Below are positions 53,346-62,989 of a stretch of 64,000 bases of DNA, piece by piece. The notes under the pieces were generated by a model. The model was given only the letters and a program-made list of their open reading frames with translations, was not told the origin of the DNA and searched no databases. A program made the position numbers and the translations under genes. Source of the stretch: Candidatus Eisenbacteria bacterium (lineage in GTDB: Bacteria > Eisenbacteria > RBG-16-71-46); the NCBI GenBank assembly GCA_020847735.1, contig JADLBL010000025.1, positions 33,613-97,612 of the forward strand. Direction: 5' to 3'. The first letter of the stretch is position 1, and each line of letters begins with the position of its first letter.

Positions 53346-55145
53346 ATGAAGATCCTCCGCATCGCCCGCCCCGTCGCGATCGTCCTCGCGGCGCTCATCG
53401 CCCTCGGCGTCGCCGCCTTCGCGCTCCTGCGGCCGCTCGCCGCCTCGCGCATCCGCGCGCTGGCGCGTGCGCGCGGGCTGGAGCTCACCTGGCGCCGCTT
53501 CGACCTCGGCTGGCCGGCGCGCGCCGATCTGCGTGGCGTCGTCGCCCGGCGCGAAGGCGGCGACACGCTGTTCACCGCCGCGGTCGCCGGAGCCCGGCTG
53601 CGGCTGCTGCCGCTGATCACGCTGCACGTGCGGCCCGATGCCGTCTCGCTCGACGGCGTGCGGCTGCACCTGCCGACCACGCAGGCGGCCGACCTCGACA
53701 CGCTCGCGCCGGCGCCCGAGAGCGGCGGTCCGCCGGTCGCCCCGGCCGTACGCCAGCGGGCCGAGGCGCTGGCGCGCGCGCTGCTCGCGCCGGCCCGCGA
53801 ACTGCCCGCGCTGCGCGTCAGCGACGTCGCCGTCACGCGCGGCGACGACAGCCTGCTCACCCTGGAGGCGCTGGCGCTCGACCGCGAGCCGGCGGCGACC
53901 CATCTGGCGTTGACCGGCGCGTGGTTCGGCGAGGACCGCGTGCCGTTCGACCTGCTCGTGCGCTGGCAGGACGACGACCGGCTCACCGGTCGCGCGCAGT
54001 TCGACGTTCCCGAACCGGGCAACCCGAACGCCAGGCCGCTGGTCGTCAGCTTCGACGGTCGCGTTTCGCAGGACGAACGGGGGCGCGAGCTGCGCATCGC
54101 CGACGGCTCCGCGCTGCGGATCGGCGACGAAGGCGACCGCATCGAGGGGGTCGTGGACGGCGTCGTCGCGCTCGCCGGTCCGCGCTTCCGGCTGGACCTC
54201 GCGCTCACGAGCCTGAGCGAGAAGCGCATCCTCGCCAGCGTGCCGCGCGCGCTGCTCGGCCCGCTCGCGGGACTGGAGCTGCTCGGCACCTTCGACTGGC
54301 GCGCCGGCTTCGATCTCGACTTCGCACGGCCCGACAGCGTGAGCTTTCACGCCGACGTGATCCCGCACGGGCTGGCGCTCGATCACGCGCTCTCGCGCCC
54401 CTCTCCGGCGGCGCTCGCGCGGCCGTTCACCGCGCGCATCCTGCTGCCGCGCGGCCGGGTCGTGACGCGCGAGATGTCGGCGGTCAATCCGCATTTCCGC
54501 ACGCTCTCCCGCATCAGCCCCTACCTGCGCGACGCGGTGCTGACGAACGAGGACGGCGCGTTCTGGAACCACCACGGCTTCAACACCGGCGCGATCGCCA
54601 TGGCGATCGCCGCGAACCTGCGCGCCGGCGCCTACAAGCGCGGCGCGGGGACGATCACCATGCAGGTCGCGCGCAACCTGTGGCTCGGCCACCGCCGCAC
54701 GCTCGCGCGCAAGGGGCAGGAGGCGGCGATGGCGTGGGTCGTCGAGCATCTCTCCGGCCTCACGAAGGAGCGCCTGCTCGAGATCTACCTCAACATCATC
54801 GAGTGGGGCCCCGACGTGCAGGGCGCCGACGAGGCGGCGCGGTACTTCTTCGCGACCGACGCCGCCGGGCTGTCGCTCGACGAGAGCCTGTTCCTCGCGA
54901 TCGTCGTGCCCAGCCCGGCAAAGTGGCGCTGGCGCTTCTCGTCCGACGGCACGTTGCGGCCGTTCGCGCGCGCGCAGATGCATTTCATCGCCGGCAAGAT
55001 GGCGGCCAAGGGCTGGCTCGATCCGGAACAGGTCCCGCCCGCCGACTCGATCCGCGTGACGCTGCGCGGACCCGCGCGCGCGCTGTTCGCGGCGCCGGCG
55101 TTGACCGCGGCGCCATCCGACGCCCCGCCCGGGCCTGCTTCGTGA
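53346..55145 (+). CDS. AsmA/DUF748-like domain fused to a GT51 peptidoglycan glycosyltransferase domain
   Basis: Protein of 599 residues. One N-terminal membrane helix (about 8-30) precedes about 340 residues of AsmA-like beta-sheet (LLRPLAASRIRALARARGLELTWRRF-type start, repeated LxLDGVRLxL). The C-terminal 230 residues carry GT51 motifs: LTNEDGAFWNHHGFN with catalytic E402, GAGTITMQVARNLWL, and LLEIYLNIIEWG with E479. GT51 polymerises lipid II into glycan strands on the outer face. AsmA-like domains bind or move lipids between membranes. No Shine-Dalgarno; TAACCT lies nine bases before the ATG. Its stop overlaps the GT-C-like gene start (GTGA). Confidence 0.88.
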   Translation: MKILRIARPVAIVLAALIALGVAAFALLRPLAASRIRALARARGLELTWRRFDLGWPARADLRGVVARREGGDTLFTAAVAGARLRLLPLITLHVRPDAVSLDGVRLHLPTTQAADLDTLAPAPESGGPPVAPAVRQRAEALARALLAPARELPALRVSDVAVTRGDDSLLTLEALALDREPAATHLALTGAWFGEDRVPFDLLVRWQDDDRLTGRAQFDVPEPGNPNARPLVVSFDGRVSQDERGRELRIADGSALRIGDEGDRIEGVVDGVVALAGPRFRLDLALTSLSEKRILASVPRALLGPLAGLELLGTFDWRAGFDLDFARPDSVSFHADVIPHGLALDHALSRPSPAALARPFTARILLPRGRVVTREMSAVNPHFRTLSRISPYLRDAVLTNEDGAFWNHHGFNTGAIAMAIAANLRAGAYKRGAGTITMQVARNLWLGHRRTLARKGQEAAMAWVVEHLSGLTKERLLEIYLNIIEWGPDVQGADEAARYFFATDAAGLSLDESLFLAIVVPSPAKWRWRFSSDGTLRPFARAQMHFIAGKMAAKGWLDPEQVPPADSIRVTLRGPARALFAAPALTAAPSDAPPGPAS

Positions 55146-57043
55146 GCCGAAGGGGCCGGCGGACGGCGAAGGCTCCGCCGCCCGGCGCGGGCGCGGCCTC
55201 CGCGACCCGCGCCGCGCCCGTGGACCGCCCGGGCGCGCGCCCCCCGCCGGCCGCCGCCGGCGGCTGGCTCGCGCGCGCCTGCCTCCTTTCGCCGCTCGCG
55301 GCGCTGGCGGCGCTCGCCTGGTCGCTGCGCGGCGCGCCGCTCGGAACGCCGGTCGCCGACGACTTCGAGTTCCTCCGCCGACTGCAGCTTCCGGGCCCGC
55401 CGGGCCTGCTCGACTCGATGGGCGCGACCTACTACTGGCGGCCGCTCTCTCGACAGGTGTGGTTCACGCTCATGGCTCCGCTGCTCTCGGCCGCGCCGTG
55501 GGCCGTCGCGGTGATCCACGTGGCGATCCTCGCGCTCACGGCCGGGCTGCTCGCGCGCATCGCCCGCCGCGTCGTGCCCTGGCCCGCGGCGGCGCTGGTC
55601 GCCGCGGCGGTGATCGCGAGCGAGCCGGCGCGCGTGCTGGTGGCCTGGCCGAGCGGCAGCCAGCACCTGCTCGCGGCGCTGGGCATCGTGCTGACCACGC
55701 ACGAAGTCCTCTCGGGGCGGCGCTGGACGGCGGCGCTCGCGGCGTGCGGCGCGGCGCTCTCGCACGATCTCGGCGCGCTCGCCTTCGTCGTGCTCGGCGC
55801 CGGCGGACTGCTGCGCCGCGAGGGCCGGCGGGCGTGGATGGACGCCGCGCTCGCGGCCGTGCTCGCCGCGCTGTGGCTGGCGGGTTACCGCGCCGCCCTC
55901 GCGCACGGCGTCCAGCTGCCCGCCGGCGGACTGGCGAAGCTCGCGGGCGCCTGGCCCGCCGCGCTCCGGCTCGGGCTCAAGGCGGGGGTCAACGTCGAGA
56001 CGCTGCCCGCCCTGTACGCAGGACCGCTGCGGGCGGTGACGGCGATCCTCTTCGTGCTGGCGATCGCGCTGCTGGTCCGCTCCGCGCTCGCGAATCGCGA
56101 GCGCGCCGCCACGGCCATGGTCGCCGCTTCGCTGCTGATCGCGCTGCTCGGCTTCGCGGCGCTGGCCCCGCTGCTGCCCGACTGGAACGCCTGGCGCGCG
56201 TGGGTGCCGGTCGTGGCGCTGGCCTTCGCGATGAGTCTCGCCGCCGCGCGCGCGCACCTGGCGCTCGGTCTGGCGCTGGTCGCGCTGCGCGTCGCCGCGC
56301 TCGCGGGCGCGGAACCGGCCCGGCGCGTGACCGGCGATCCGCCGCCGGCGGTTTCGGATCTTTCGTTCGCGCGGCTCGCGCGCATGCAGAAGGTGGTGGC
56401 CGCGACCGGGCCGCTCGTGCGGGCCGCGCCGCACGGCCGGAACTGGAAGGTCGTCTACCTCGGCCTGCCCGAAATGGCCACCAACGGATTCCGGCGTGAC
56501 GCGGCCGTGCAGGTCTGGTCGCGCGACACCTCCACCCGTTTCATCGCCTACGAGAACGACGGCGTCGCCTTCGACAGCACCGACCTCGCCATCTCCTACG
56601 ACACGCGACCCGGCCGCCGGCTCGCCTTTCCGCTGTCCGTCGAAGCCCGGCGCGACTGGCGCCTCGGCATCGCGGCCATGAGCCGCAACGACGAATCGGG
56701 GGCCCGCGACCTGTTCGCGCGCGCACTGGCCGCGCAACAGCCCGAGTCGCCGTCCATGGTCGCGAACGTGCTCCTCAACCTGGCGATCCGCGACGTCGCG
56801 CGCGGCGAGCTTCGCACCGCGGACTCGCTCAGCCGCCGCATGTACGAGGTCCGCGGAACGACGCCCGAGCAGCTCGCGCTCGACGCGCTCATCGCGATCT
56901 CGCGCGGCCGGCTCGACCAGGGCCGGCAGCTCGTGGGCATGAGCCTGCGCATGAACCCCAACGGCACGCTCGGCCGCAGCGCGCTCTCGTTCCTCGAGCA
57001 GGCCGAGACCGGGAAGGGCGCCGGCGCCGCGGCGCCGCGCTGA
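55142..57043 (+). CDS. Second GT-C-like polytopic membrane protein, paralogue of the one at 42285
   Basis: Protein of 633 residues starting with GTG in a GTGA overlap. A basic, proline-rich N-terminus of about 40 residues precedes about ten membrane helices. The first loop GTPVADDFEFLRRL...YYWRPLSRQVWF parallels that of the gene at 42285, with the acidic pair kept. A soluble C-terminal part (about 400-630) carries TPR-like helices (SGARDLFARALAAQQPESPSM, ELRTADSLSRRMYEV). Co-translation with a GT51 enzyme hints at cell-envelope glycan work; the acceptor is unknown. Confidence 0.78.
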   Translation: MSRRGRRTAKAPPPGAGAASATRAAPVDRPGARPPPAAAGGWLARACLLSPLAALAALAWSLRGAPLGTPVADDFEFLRRLQLPGPPGLLDSMGATYYWRPLSRQVWFTLMAPLLSAAPWAVAVIHVAILALTAGLLARIARRVVPWPAAALVAAAVIASEPARVLVAWPSGSQHLLAALGIVLTTHEVLSGRRWTAALAACGAALSHDLGALAFVVLGAGGLLRREGRRAWMDAALAAVLAALWLAGYRAALAHGVQLPAGGLAKLAGAWPAALRLGLKAGVNVETLPALYAGPLRAVTAILFVLAIALLVRSALANRERAATAMVAASLLIALLGFAALAPLLPDWNAWRAWVPVVALAFAMSLAAARAHLALGLALVALRVAALAGAEPARRVTGDPPPAVSDLSFARLARMQKVVAATGPLVRAAPHGRNWKVVYLGLPEMATNGFRRDAAVQVWSRDTSTRFIAYENDGVAFDSTDLAISYDTRPGRRLAFPLSVEARRDWRLGIAAMSRNDESGARDLFARALAAQQPESPSMVANVLLNLAIRDVARGELRTADSLSRRMYEVRGTTPEQLALDALIAISRGRLDQGRQLVGMSLRMNPNGTLGRSALSFLEQAETGKGAGAAAPR

Positions 57044-57089
57044 ACGACGCGCCGATCGCCTTCGGCGCACGATGAACGGGAGGCTGGCG

Positions 57090-57863
57090 ATGGATGTCCG
57101 GGAGTTCAATCAGCGCGCGTGGGACCGTCAGGTGGAGCGGGGCAACCGCTGGACGGTGCCCGTCGGTCCGGACGTGATCGCCGACGCGCGCGCGGGGCGC
57201 TGGCAGGTCCTGCTGACGCCGACGCGCGCGGTGCCGCGCGAATGGTTCGGCCCGCTCGCCGGGCGCGACCTGCTCGCGCTGGCCTCCGGCGGCGGCCAGC
57301 AGGCGCCCGTGTTCGCCGCCGCCGGAGCGAACGTGACGCTGCTCGACAACTCGCCGGCGCAGCTCGCGCGCGACCGCGAGGTGGCCGCGCGCGACGGCCT
57401 CGCGATCCGCCTCGAGCAGGGCGACATGCGCGACCTGTCGCGGTTCGCCGACGGCTCGTTCGATGTCGTCTTTCACCCGGCCTCGAACGCGTTCGTGCCC
57501 GACGTGGGCCCGGTCTGGCGCGAGTGCTTCCGCGTGCTGCGGCCGGGAGGGCGGCTGCTCGCGGGCTGGGTGCAGCCGGCGCTCTATCTGTTCGACGACG
57601 CCGAGGTGGACCGCGGCGAGTTCGTCGCGCGTTACCCGCTGCCCTACTCGGACCTCGAGGCATACACCGCCGAGCGGCTCGCACGCATGGAGGCCGAGGG
57701 CGAACCGCTGTCGTTCGGGCACACGCTCGAGCAACAGGTGGGCGGACAGCTCGAGGCGGGCTTCGTGCTCGCGGCGCTCTACGAGGACCGCTGGCCCGAG
57801 CATCCGCTCGACCGGCTGCTCGCGCCGCTCGTCGCGACCCTGGCGATCCGCCCGCCCGCCTGA
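57090..57863 (+). CDS. Class I SAM-dependent methyltransferase
   Basis: Protein of 257 residues. The SAM site is a variant of motif I, DLLALASGGGQQAPVFAAAGANVTLLDNS, followed by LEQGDMRDLSRFADGSFDVVFHP and FRVLRPGGRLLAGW. GGGAGG lies six bases before the ATG at 57090; an ATG at 57072 lacks this. The N-terminus (EFNQRAWDRQVERGNRWT) and C-terminus match a small group annotated only as methyltransferases. Substrate unknown. It follows the GT-C-like gene by 46 bases and may be co-transcribed. Confidence 0.88.
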   Translation: MDVREFNQRAWDRQVERGNRWTVPVGPDVIADARAGRWQVLLTPTRAVPREWFGPLAGRDLLALASGGGQQAPVFAAAGANVTLLDNSPAQLARDREVAARDGLAIRLEQGDMRDLSRFADGSFDVVFHPASNAFVPDVGPVWRECFRVLRPGGRLLAGWVQPALYLFDDAEVDRGEFVARYPLPYSDLEAYTAERLARMEAEGEPLSFGHTLEQQVGGQLEAGFVLAALYEDRWPEHPLDRLLAPLVATLAIRPPA

Positions 57864-57882
57864 GTCGGCGCCCCGCCCGCCC

Positions 57883-57898
57883 GGGCGCGGCCGCGCCC
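57883..57898 (+). terminator. GC palindrome after methyltransferase
   Basis: GGGCGCGGCCGCGCCC is a perfect 16-base palindrome 20 bases after the stop; weak evidence for termination because no T tract follows. A TATGCT hexamer at 57972 may start the next transcript. Confidence 0.3.
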
Positions 57899-58005
57899 CC
57901 GCCTCCCGCGTTCCCCGGCCCGGCGCGCGGACGCGCGCGGCGCGGGCCCGACGGCCGCGCAAACCGGCTGTTATGCTGCCCGCCAACTTCCGCCCCGGGG
58001 AACCC

Positions 58006-61000
58006 ATGTCGCGCGATCTGCCCTTCGAGTTCCACGTCTCGCGCGCGGCGCGCGAGCGCTGCGCGTTCGACGGCATGCTGCTCGCCACCGACGGCCGGGT
58101 CGTGCTCGGCCGTCCCGAGGAGGCACGGCGATTCGCGCTCGCCCTGACGCGCGCGCGCGGCGGCGCGCCCGTCGCATCGGCCGCCGACCTCTACGCGATG
58201 GGCCTGCTCGACGAGGCGATGCACCTCGCGGTCGCCCGCTTTCGCGCCGAGCGCGACCCGCGGGCGATCCTCGACGCGCTCGACTGGTTCGCCGCCCGGC
58301 TCGGCCGCGAGGCGCTCGACCGCACGCTCCTCGCGTTCACGGACGAGTTCCCGCCGCTCGCGGTGTTCCGCGGGGCGCGGCCCGCCGCCGAGTGGCTCGC
58401 GGGCACGACCGCCGGCGTACCGCACCGCGCGCTCGCGCTCGAGGAGCTGATGATGCTGTGGCTCACGGCCGCGAACCCGGCGTGCGGCGGCTACCTCGAG
58501 CTGTTCGACGACCGGCCGCTGGCCGCGGCGACCGCCTACCCGCGGCTCACCGCGGCGCTCCGCGAGTACTTCGAGACGCGGCCGCACTTCGGCCCGGGCG
58601 GCGCGAACCTGCTGGACTTCCTGCGCGCGCCCGCGCTCGCGCGGCCCGACTCGCTGTTCGCGCAGCTCGAGTTCGTGCGCGAACACTGGGCGTGGCTGCT
58701 CGGCGACCTGCTGTCGCGCGTGCTGGTCGGCCTCGACGTGCTGCGCGAGGAGGCGCGCTGGTTCGAAGCGCGCGAACACGCCCGGCGGCTCGCCGCTCGC
58801 GGCCAGTTCGGCGGCGACTCCGGCCCCGGAGCCGTGCCCCGCTACGGCGCCGGCGACGTCGAGTACGAACGCTTCAGCGACGACGAGGAGTGGATGCCGC
58901 GCGTCGTGCTGCTCGCCAAGAGCGCCAACGTCTGGCTCGACCAGCTCGCGCGCCAGTACGGCCGCGAGGTCCGGCGGCTCGACCAGATTCCCGACGAGGA
59001 GCTCGACCGGCTCGCGGCCTTCGGCGTCACCAGCCTGTGGCTCATCGGCCTGTGGGAGCGCAGCCCCGCTTCCATGCGCATCAAGCAGCTGTGCGGCAAT
59101 CCCGACGCGGCCGCCTCGGCGTATTCGCTGCGCGATTACGCGATCGCCGCCGAGCTCGGCGGCGAGGACGCCTGCCGGTCGCTGCGCGATCGCGCGGCGG
59201 CTCGCGGCATCCGGCTCGCGAGCGACATGGTGCCGAACCACATGGGCCTCGATTCGCGCTGGGTGATCGAGCACCCCGAGTGGTTCCTGCAGCTTCCGCA
59301 CAGCCCCTACCCGGCCTACACGTTCAACGGCCCGGACCTGTCCGACGATCCGCGCGTCGAGCTCAGGATCGAGGATCACTATTACGACCGCAGCGACGCC
59401 GCCGTCGTCTTCCGGCGCGTGGACCGCGGCAGCGGCGAGCAGCGCTTCGTGTACCACGGCAACGACGGCACCAGCTTTCCGTGGAACGACACCGCGCAGC
59501 TCGACTACCTGAACCCGGCCGCGCGCGAGCAGGTGATCCGCACGATCCTCGACGTCGCCCGCCGCTTCCCGGTCATCCGCTTCGACGCCGCGATGACGCT
59601 CGCGCGCCGGCACGTGCAGCGCCTCTGGTATCCCGAGCCCGGCGGGGGCGGCGCGATCCCCTCGCGCGCCGAGCACGGCATGACCTCCGAGCAGTTCGCG
59701 CGGGCCATGCCGCACGAGTTCTGGCGCGAGGTCGTGGACCGCGTCGCCGCCGAGGCGCCCGGCACGCTGCTGCTCGCCGAGGCCTTCTGGCTCATGGAGG
59801 GCTACTTCGTCCGCACGCTCGGCATGCACCGTGTCTACAACAGCGCGTTCATGAACATGCTGCGCGACGAGCAGAACGCGAATTACCGCGGCGTCATCAA
59901 GAACACCATCGAGTTCGACGCCGACATCCTGCAGCGCTACGTCAACTTCATGAACAACCCCGACGAGCGCACCGCCGTGGACCAGTTCGGGCGCGGCGAG
60001 AAGTACTTCGGCACCTGCACGCTGCTCGCGACACTGCCGGGCCTGCCGATGTTCGGCCACGGCCAGATCGAGGGCTTCGAGGAAAAGTACGGAATGGAGT
60101 TCCGGCGCGCGCAGCGGATCGAGCAGCCCGACGAAGGACTGGTCGCCGAGCACTGGCGGCGCATCGTGCCGCTGCTCCACCGCCGCGCGCTGTTCTCGGG
60201 CGCGCGCGAGTTCCGGCTCTACGATTGCTTCACCGACGGCGGGACGGTGAACGAGGACGTGTTCGCCTACTCGAACCGTCGCGGCGACGAACGCGCGCTG
60301 GTCCTGTACCACAACCGCTGGGCGCAGGCGCGCGGCTGGATCCGGCTGTCGGCGGCGTTCGCCGTGAAGCACGAAGGCGGGACGCGCTCCAGCCGGCGCG
60401 TCTCGCTCGCCGAAGCGTTCGGCCTCGAGCCTCAGCGCGCGCCCTGGATGCGCTGCCGCGACCTGGTGAGCGGGCTCGAGTTCCTGCACCGCACGCACGA
60501 CCTGGCGCAGCACGGCTACCCGGTCGAGCTGGAAGGCTACGGCTCCCGCGTGCTGCTCGACTGGCGTGAAGTCCACGACGACGGGCGCCCGTGGGGCGAG
60601 GTCTGCCACTCGCTGCAGGGCCGCGGGGTGCGGAACCTCGACGAGCACCTGATCGAACACGAGCTCGCGCCCGTGCAGCATGCGCTCGCCACGGTGCCCG
60701 AGTCGCTGGCCTTCGCGGCCGCGCGCGCCGAGCTCGCCGCGGACGGGAGCGCGGACGCCGGCGCGCATCGCGCGGCGCAGCGGCGCGAGGACTTCGAGCG
60801 GCACGTGCACGAGTTGATCGCGCGCGCCCGCGCGTTCACGCACGGACCCGGCGGGCGCATGGCCGGCCTGGGCGATCCATGGACCGGCAACGAGCACGCC
60901 GCCGTGCGCGAAGCCGGCGAGGCGTTCGCCGCGCTGTTGCGCGTGCCCGCGCTGGTGGCGGAGCACTCCTGGCGTGCCGGTTCCGAGGCAGCCGCGGCGC

Positions 61001-61614
61001 TGCCGCTCGCCCCGCTCGGCGAAGCGGCCGGGAATCCGCGCGCGGCCGCGCCGTGGGTGGTCGCGTGTGCGTGGCTCGCCGCGCGCGCGCTCGGCCGGGC
61101 CGCCGACGCCGTGAACCCGCAGGAAGCCGCGACGCGCCTGTTCGACGCGCTGCGCCTGCGCCGCGGCGTGTTCGACGCCTTCGCGTGGCGGAAGCTCGGC
61201 GAGAGCGACGAGGACCGCTGGCGTGCGGCCGCGCTCGTGCACGCCGCGCTGGCGCACCCCCGCTGGCGCGCTGGCGGCGATGCGGACGCCACCCCGCCCT
61301 GGCGCGACGACGACGATGTGCGCTGGCTGATCGGCGCGAACGAACACGAAGGCGTCCGCTGGTTCGCCCGCGAGGCGCACGCGCGCTTCTGCGGGTGGCG
61401 TGCGCTCCCGGCCCTGCTCGCGCTCGCCGCGAAGAGCGCGTCTGTGCCTGCCGATCTCGCCGTCATCGAGAACTGGATCGGGCGTGAGCTGGCCCGCGCC
61501 GAGGCGAGCGCCTGGAAGCTCGACGCGCTGCTGGCCGGGGAGCCGGCTGCCGTCGCGCCGGCGGAACGTTCCGCCCGCCGCGATTCGAAGACGGGATCGA
61601 GGCCGCCCTCGTGA
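58006..61614 (+). CDS. Large GH13-type (alpha-amylase superfamily) protein with long flanking regions
   Basis: Protein of 1202 residues without signal peptide. The catalytic barrel lies at about 320-800: region I DMVPNHMG (H412), region II VIRFDAAMT (nucleophile-type D527), region III LLLAEAFW (acid/base-type E592), and region IV FMNNPDERTA with D653, where the histidine of the usual NHD is proline. About 320 helical residues precede and about 400 helical residues follow the barrel, neither matching a domain that I know. It likely acts on or synthesises an intracellular alpha-glucan. Start 58006 has CGGGG five bases upstream; an ATG at 57974 is possible. Its stop overlaps a methyltransferase start. 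Confidence 0.85.
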   Translation: MSRDLPFEFHVSRAARERCAFDGMLLATDGRVVLGRPEEARRFALALTRARGGAPVASAADLYAMGLLDEAMHLAVARFRAERDPRAILDALDWFAARLGREALDRTLLAFTDEFPPLAVFRGARPAAEWLAGTTAGVPHRALALEELMMLWLTAANPACGGYLELFDDRPLAAATAYPRLTAALREYFETRPHFGPGGANLLDFLRAPALARPDSLFAQLEFVREHWAWLLGDLLSRVLVGLDVLREEARWFEAREHARRLAARGQFGGDSGPGAVPRYGAGDVEYERFSDDEEWMPRVVLLAKSANVWLDQLARQYGREVRRLDQIPDEELDRLAAFGVTSLWLIGLWERSPASMRIKQLCGNPDAAASAYSLRDYAIAAELGGEDACRSLRDRAAARGIRLASDMVPNHMGLDSRWVIEHPEWFLQLPHSPYPAYTFNGPDLSDDPRVELRIEDHYYDRSDAAVVFRRVDRGSGEQRFVYHGNDGTSFPWNDTAQLDYLNPAAREQVIRTILDVARRFPVIRFDAAMTLARRHVQRLWYPEPGGGGAIPSRAEHGMTSEQFARAMPHEFWREVVDRVAAEAPGTLLLAEAFWLMEGYFVRTLGMHRVYNSAFMNMLRDEQNANYRGVIKNTIEFDADILQRYVNFMNNPDERTAVDQFGRGEKYFGTCTLLATLPGLPMFGHGQIEGFEEKYGMEFRRAQRIEQPDEGLVAEHWRRIVPLLHRRALFSGAREFRLYDCFTDGGTVNEDVFAYSNRRGDERALVLYHNRWAQARGWIRLSAAFAVKHEGGTRSSRRVSLAEAFGLEPQRAPWMRCRDLVSGLEFLHRTHDLAQHGYPVELEGYGSRVLLDWREVHDDGRPWGEVCHSLQGRGVRNLDEHLIEHELAPVQHALATVPESLAFAAARAELAADGSADAGAHRAAQRREDFERHVHELIARARAFTHGPGGRMAGLGDPWTGNEHAAVREAGEAFAALLRVPALVAEHSWRAGSEAAAALPLAPLGEAAGNPRAAAPWVVACAWLAARALGRAADAVNPQEAATRLFDALRLRRGVFDAFAWRKLGESDEDRWRAAALVHAALAHPRWRAGGDADATPPWRDDDDVRWLIGANEHEGVRWFAREAHARFCGWRALPALLALAAKSASVPADLAVIENWIGRELARAEASAWKLDALLAGEPAAVAPAERSARRDSKTGSRPPS

Positions 61615-62480
61615 GCCGCGGTTCGGACGAGCCCCGTCCGCAAGTGCCGGCGGCCGCCGCAAGCCCCGGACCGGACGACCGCTGGGTCGCGGGCGAAGCC
61701 TACGAGATGTACATGGGCCGCTGGAGCCGGCTCATGGCGGCCGCGTTCCTGGACTGGCTGCGCCCCGAGCCGCGCGGCCGCTGGCTCGAGTTCGGCTGCG
61801 GCACCGGCGCCCTCACGGCCGCGATCCGCCACTCGTGCGCACCCGAAACGCTCGTCGCCTGCGATCCGTCGGAAGCCTTCGTCGGACACGCGAGAGCCCG
61901 CTTGCCCGATCAGCGCGTGTCGTTCCTCGTCGCGGACGCGGGCGCGCTCCCGCGGCTCGAGGGAGGATTCGACGCCGTCGTCTCCGGCCTGGTGCTCAAC
62001 TTCGTGTCCGACCCCGGCGCCGCCCTGGCCGCCGTGCGCGCGCGCCTACGGCCGGGCGGCGTCGCCGCCGCGTACGTCTGGGATTACGCCGAAGGCATGG
62101 AGTTCCTCAGGATTTTCTGGGACGAAGCCGCCGCGCTGGACGAACGCGCCGCGGCGCTCGACGAGGGCGTCCGCTTCCCGCTCTGCCGCGGGCCGGCGCT
62201 CGCGGAACTCTTCCGCGAAGCGGGCCTCGGCGCGGTGCGCTGCGAGGCGATCGAGGTCGTCACCGAGTTCGCCTCGTTCGAGGACTACTGGAGTCCGTTC
62301 CTGCACGGCACCGGTCCGGCACCCGCCTTCGTCGCGACGCTCGCCCCGCGGGAGCAGCATGCGCTTCGGGACCGGCTCGCCGCCCGGCTCACGGCCGAAC
62401 GCGACGGTCGCATCCGGCTGCGCGCGCGCGCGTGGGCGGTCCGCGGGACGGCGCCCGGCCCGGCACCGGCGGGCGGGTGA
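61611..62480 (+). CDS. SAM-dependent methyltransferase (class I)
   Basis: Protein of 289 residues. WLEFGCGTGALTAAI is motif I; ACDPSEAFVGHARARL, FLVADAGALP and FDAVVSGLVLNFVSDP complete the SAM fold. A 24-residue disordered N-terminus precedes GEAYEMYMGRWSRLMA. Start is GTG in a GTGA overlap with the GH13 gene, so expression is linked; a biochemical link is not obvious. Substrate unknown. Confidence 0.9.
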   Translation: MSRGSDEPRPQVPAAAASPGPDDRWVAGEAYEMYMGRWSRLMAAAFLDWLRPEPRGRWLEFGCGTGALTAAIRHSCAPETLVACDPSEAFVGHARARLPDQRVSFLVADAGALPRLEGGFDAVVSGLVLNFVSDPGAALAAVRARLRPGGVAAAYVWDYAEGMEFLRIFWDEAAALDERAAALDEGVRFPLCRGPALAELFREAGLGAVRCEAIEVVTEFASFEDYWSPFLHGTGPAPAFVATLAPREQHALRDRLAARLTAERDGRIRLRARAWAVRGTAPGPAPAGG

Positions 62481-62514
62481 TGCGCCCCACGAGGCTCCGC
62501 TGAACCACGGCCGC

Positions 62515-62970
62515 ATGGAGATCCGGCTCGACGACCTGCGCGGCCCCGAGATTCGCGCGCTGCTCGAGGAGCACCTCGCGAACATGCGCCGCATCTCGCC
62601 GCCCGAAAGCGTGCACGCGCTCGACCTGGACGGCCTGCGCCAGCCCGGAATCGCCTTCTGGACCGTGTGGGAGAGCGGCGCGCTGCTGGGCTGCGGCGCT
62701 CTGAAGGAGCTGGACGCCCGTCACGGCGAGATCAAGTCCATGCGCACCGCCGGGTCCGCGCGCCGCCGAGGCGTCGCGCGGGCGCTGCTCGCGCACATCC
62801 TCGCCGAGGCGAACCGCCGGGGCTACGCGCGGCTCAGTCTCGAGACCGGCTCGCAGCCCGAGTTCGAGCCCGCGCGGCGGCTCTACGAGAGCTTCGGCTT
62901 CGCTCGGTGCGGGCCATTCGCCGGCTACACCGACGACCCAAACAGCGTGTTCATGACGCGCGCGCTGTAG
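62515..62970 (+). CDS. GNAT-family N-acetyltransferase
   Basis: Protein of 151 residues with the acetyl-CoA motif SARRRGVARALLAHILAEANRRGYARLSLETGS and a final LYESFGFARCGPF, as in PhnO/ElaA-like acetyltransferases. It starts EIRLDDLRGPEIRALLEEHLANM. The ATG at 62515 fits the conserved N-terminus; reading further upstream gives arginine-rich noise. It lies 34 bases after the methyltransferase. Substrate unknown. Confidence 0.9.
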   Translation: MEIRLDDLRGPEIRALLEEHLANMRRISPPESVHALDLDGLRQPGIAFWTVWESGALLGCGALKELDARHGEIKSMRTAGSARRRGVARALLAHILAEANRRGYARLSLETGSQPEFEPARRLYESFGFARCGPFAGYTDDPNSVFMTRAL

Positions 62971-62989
62971 GACGACCCACGGAGGCCCC

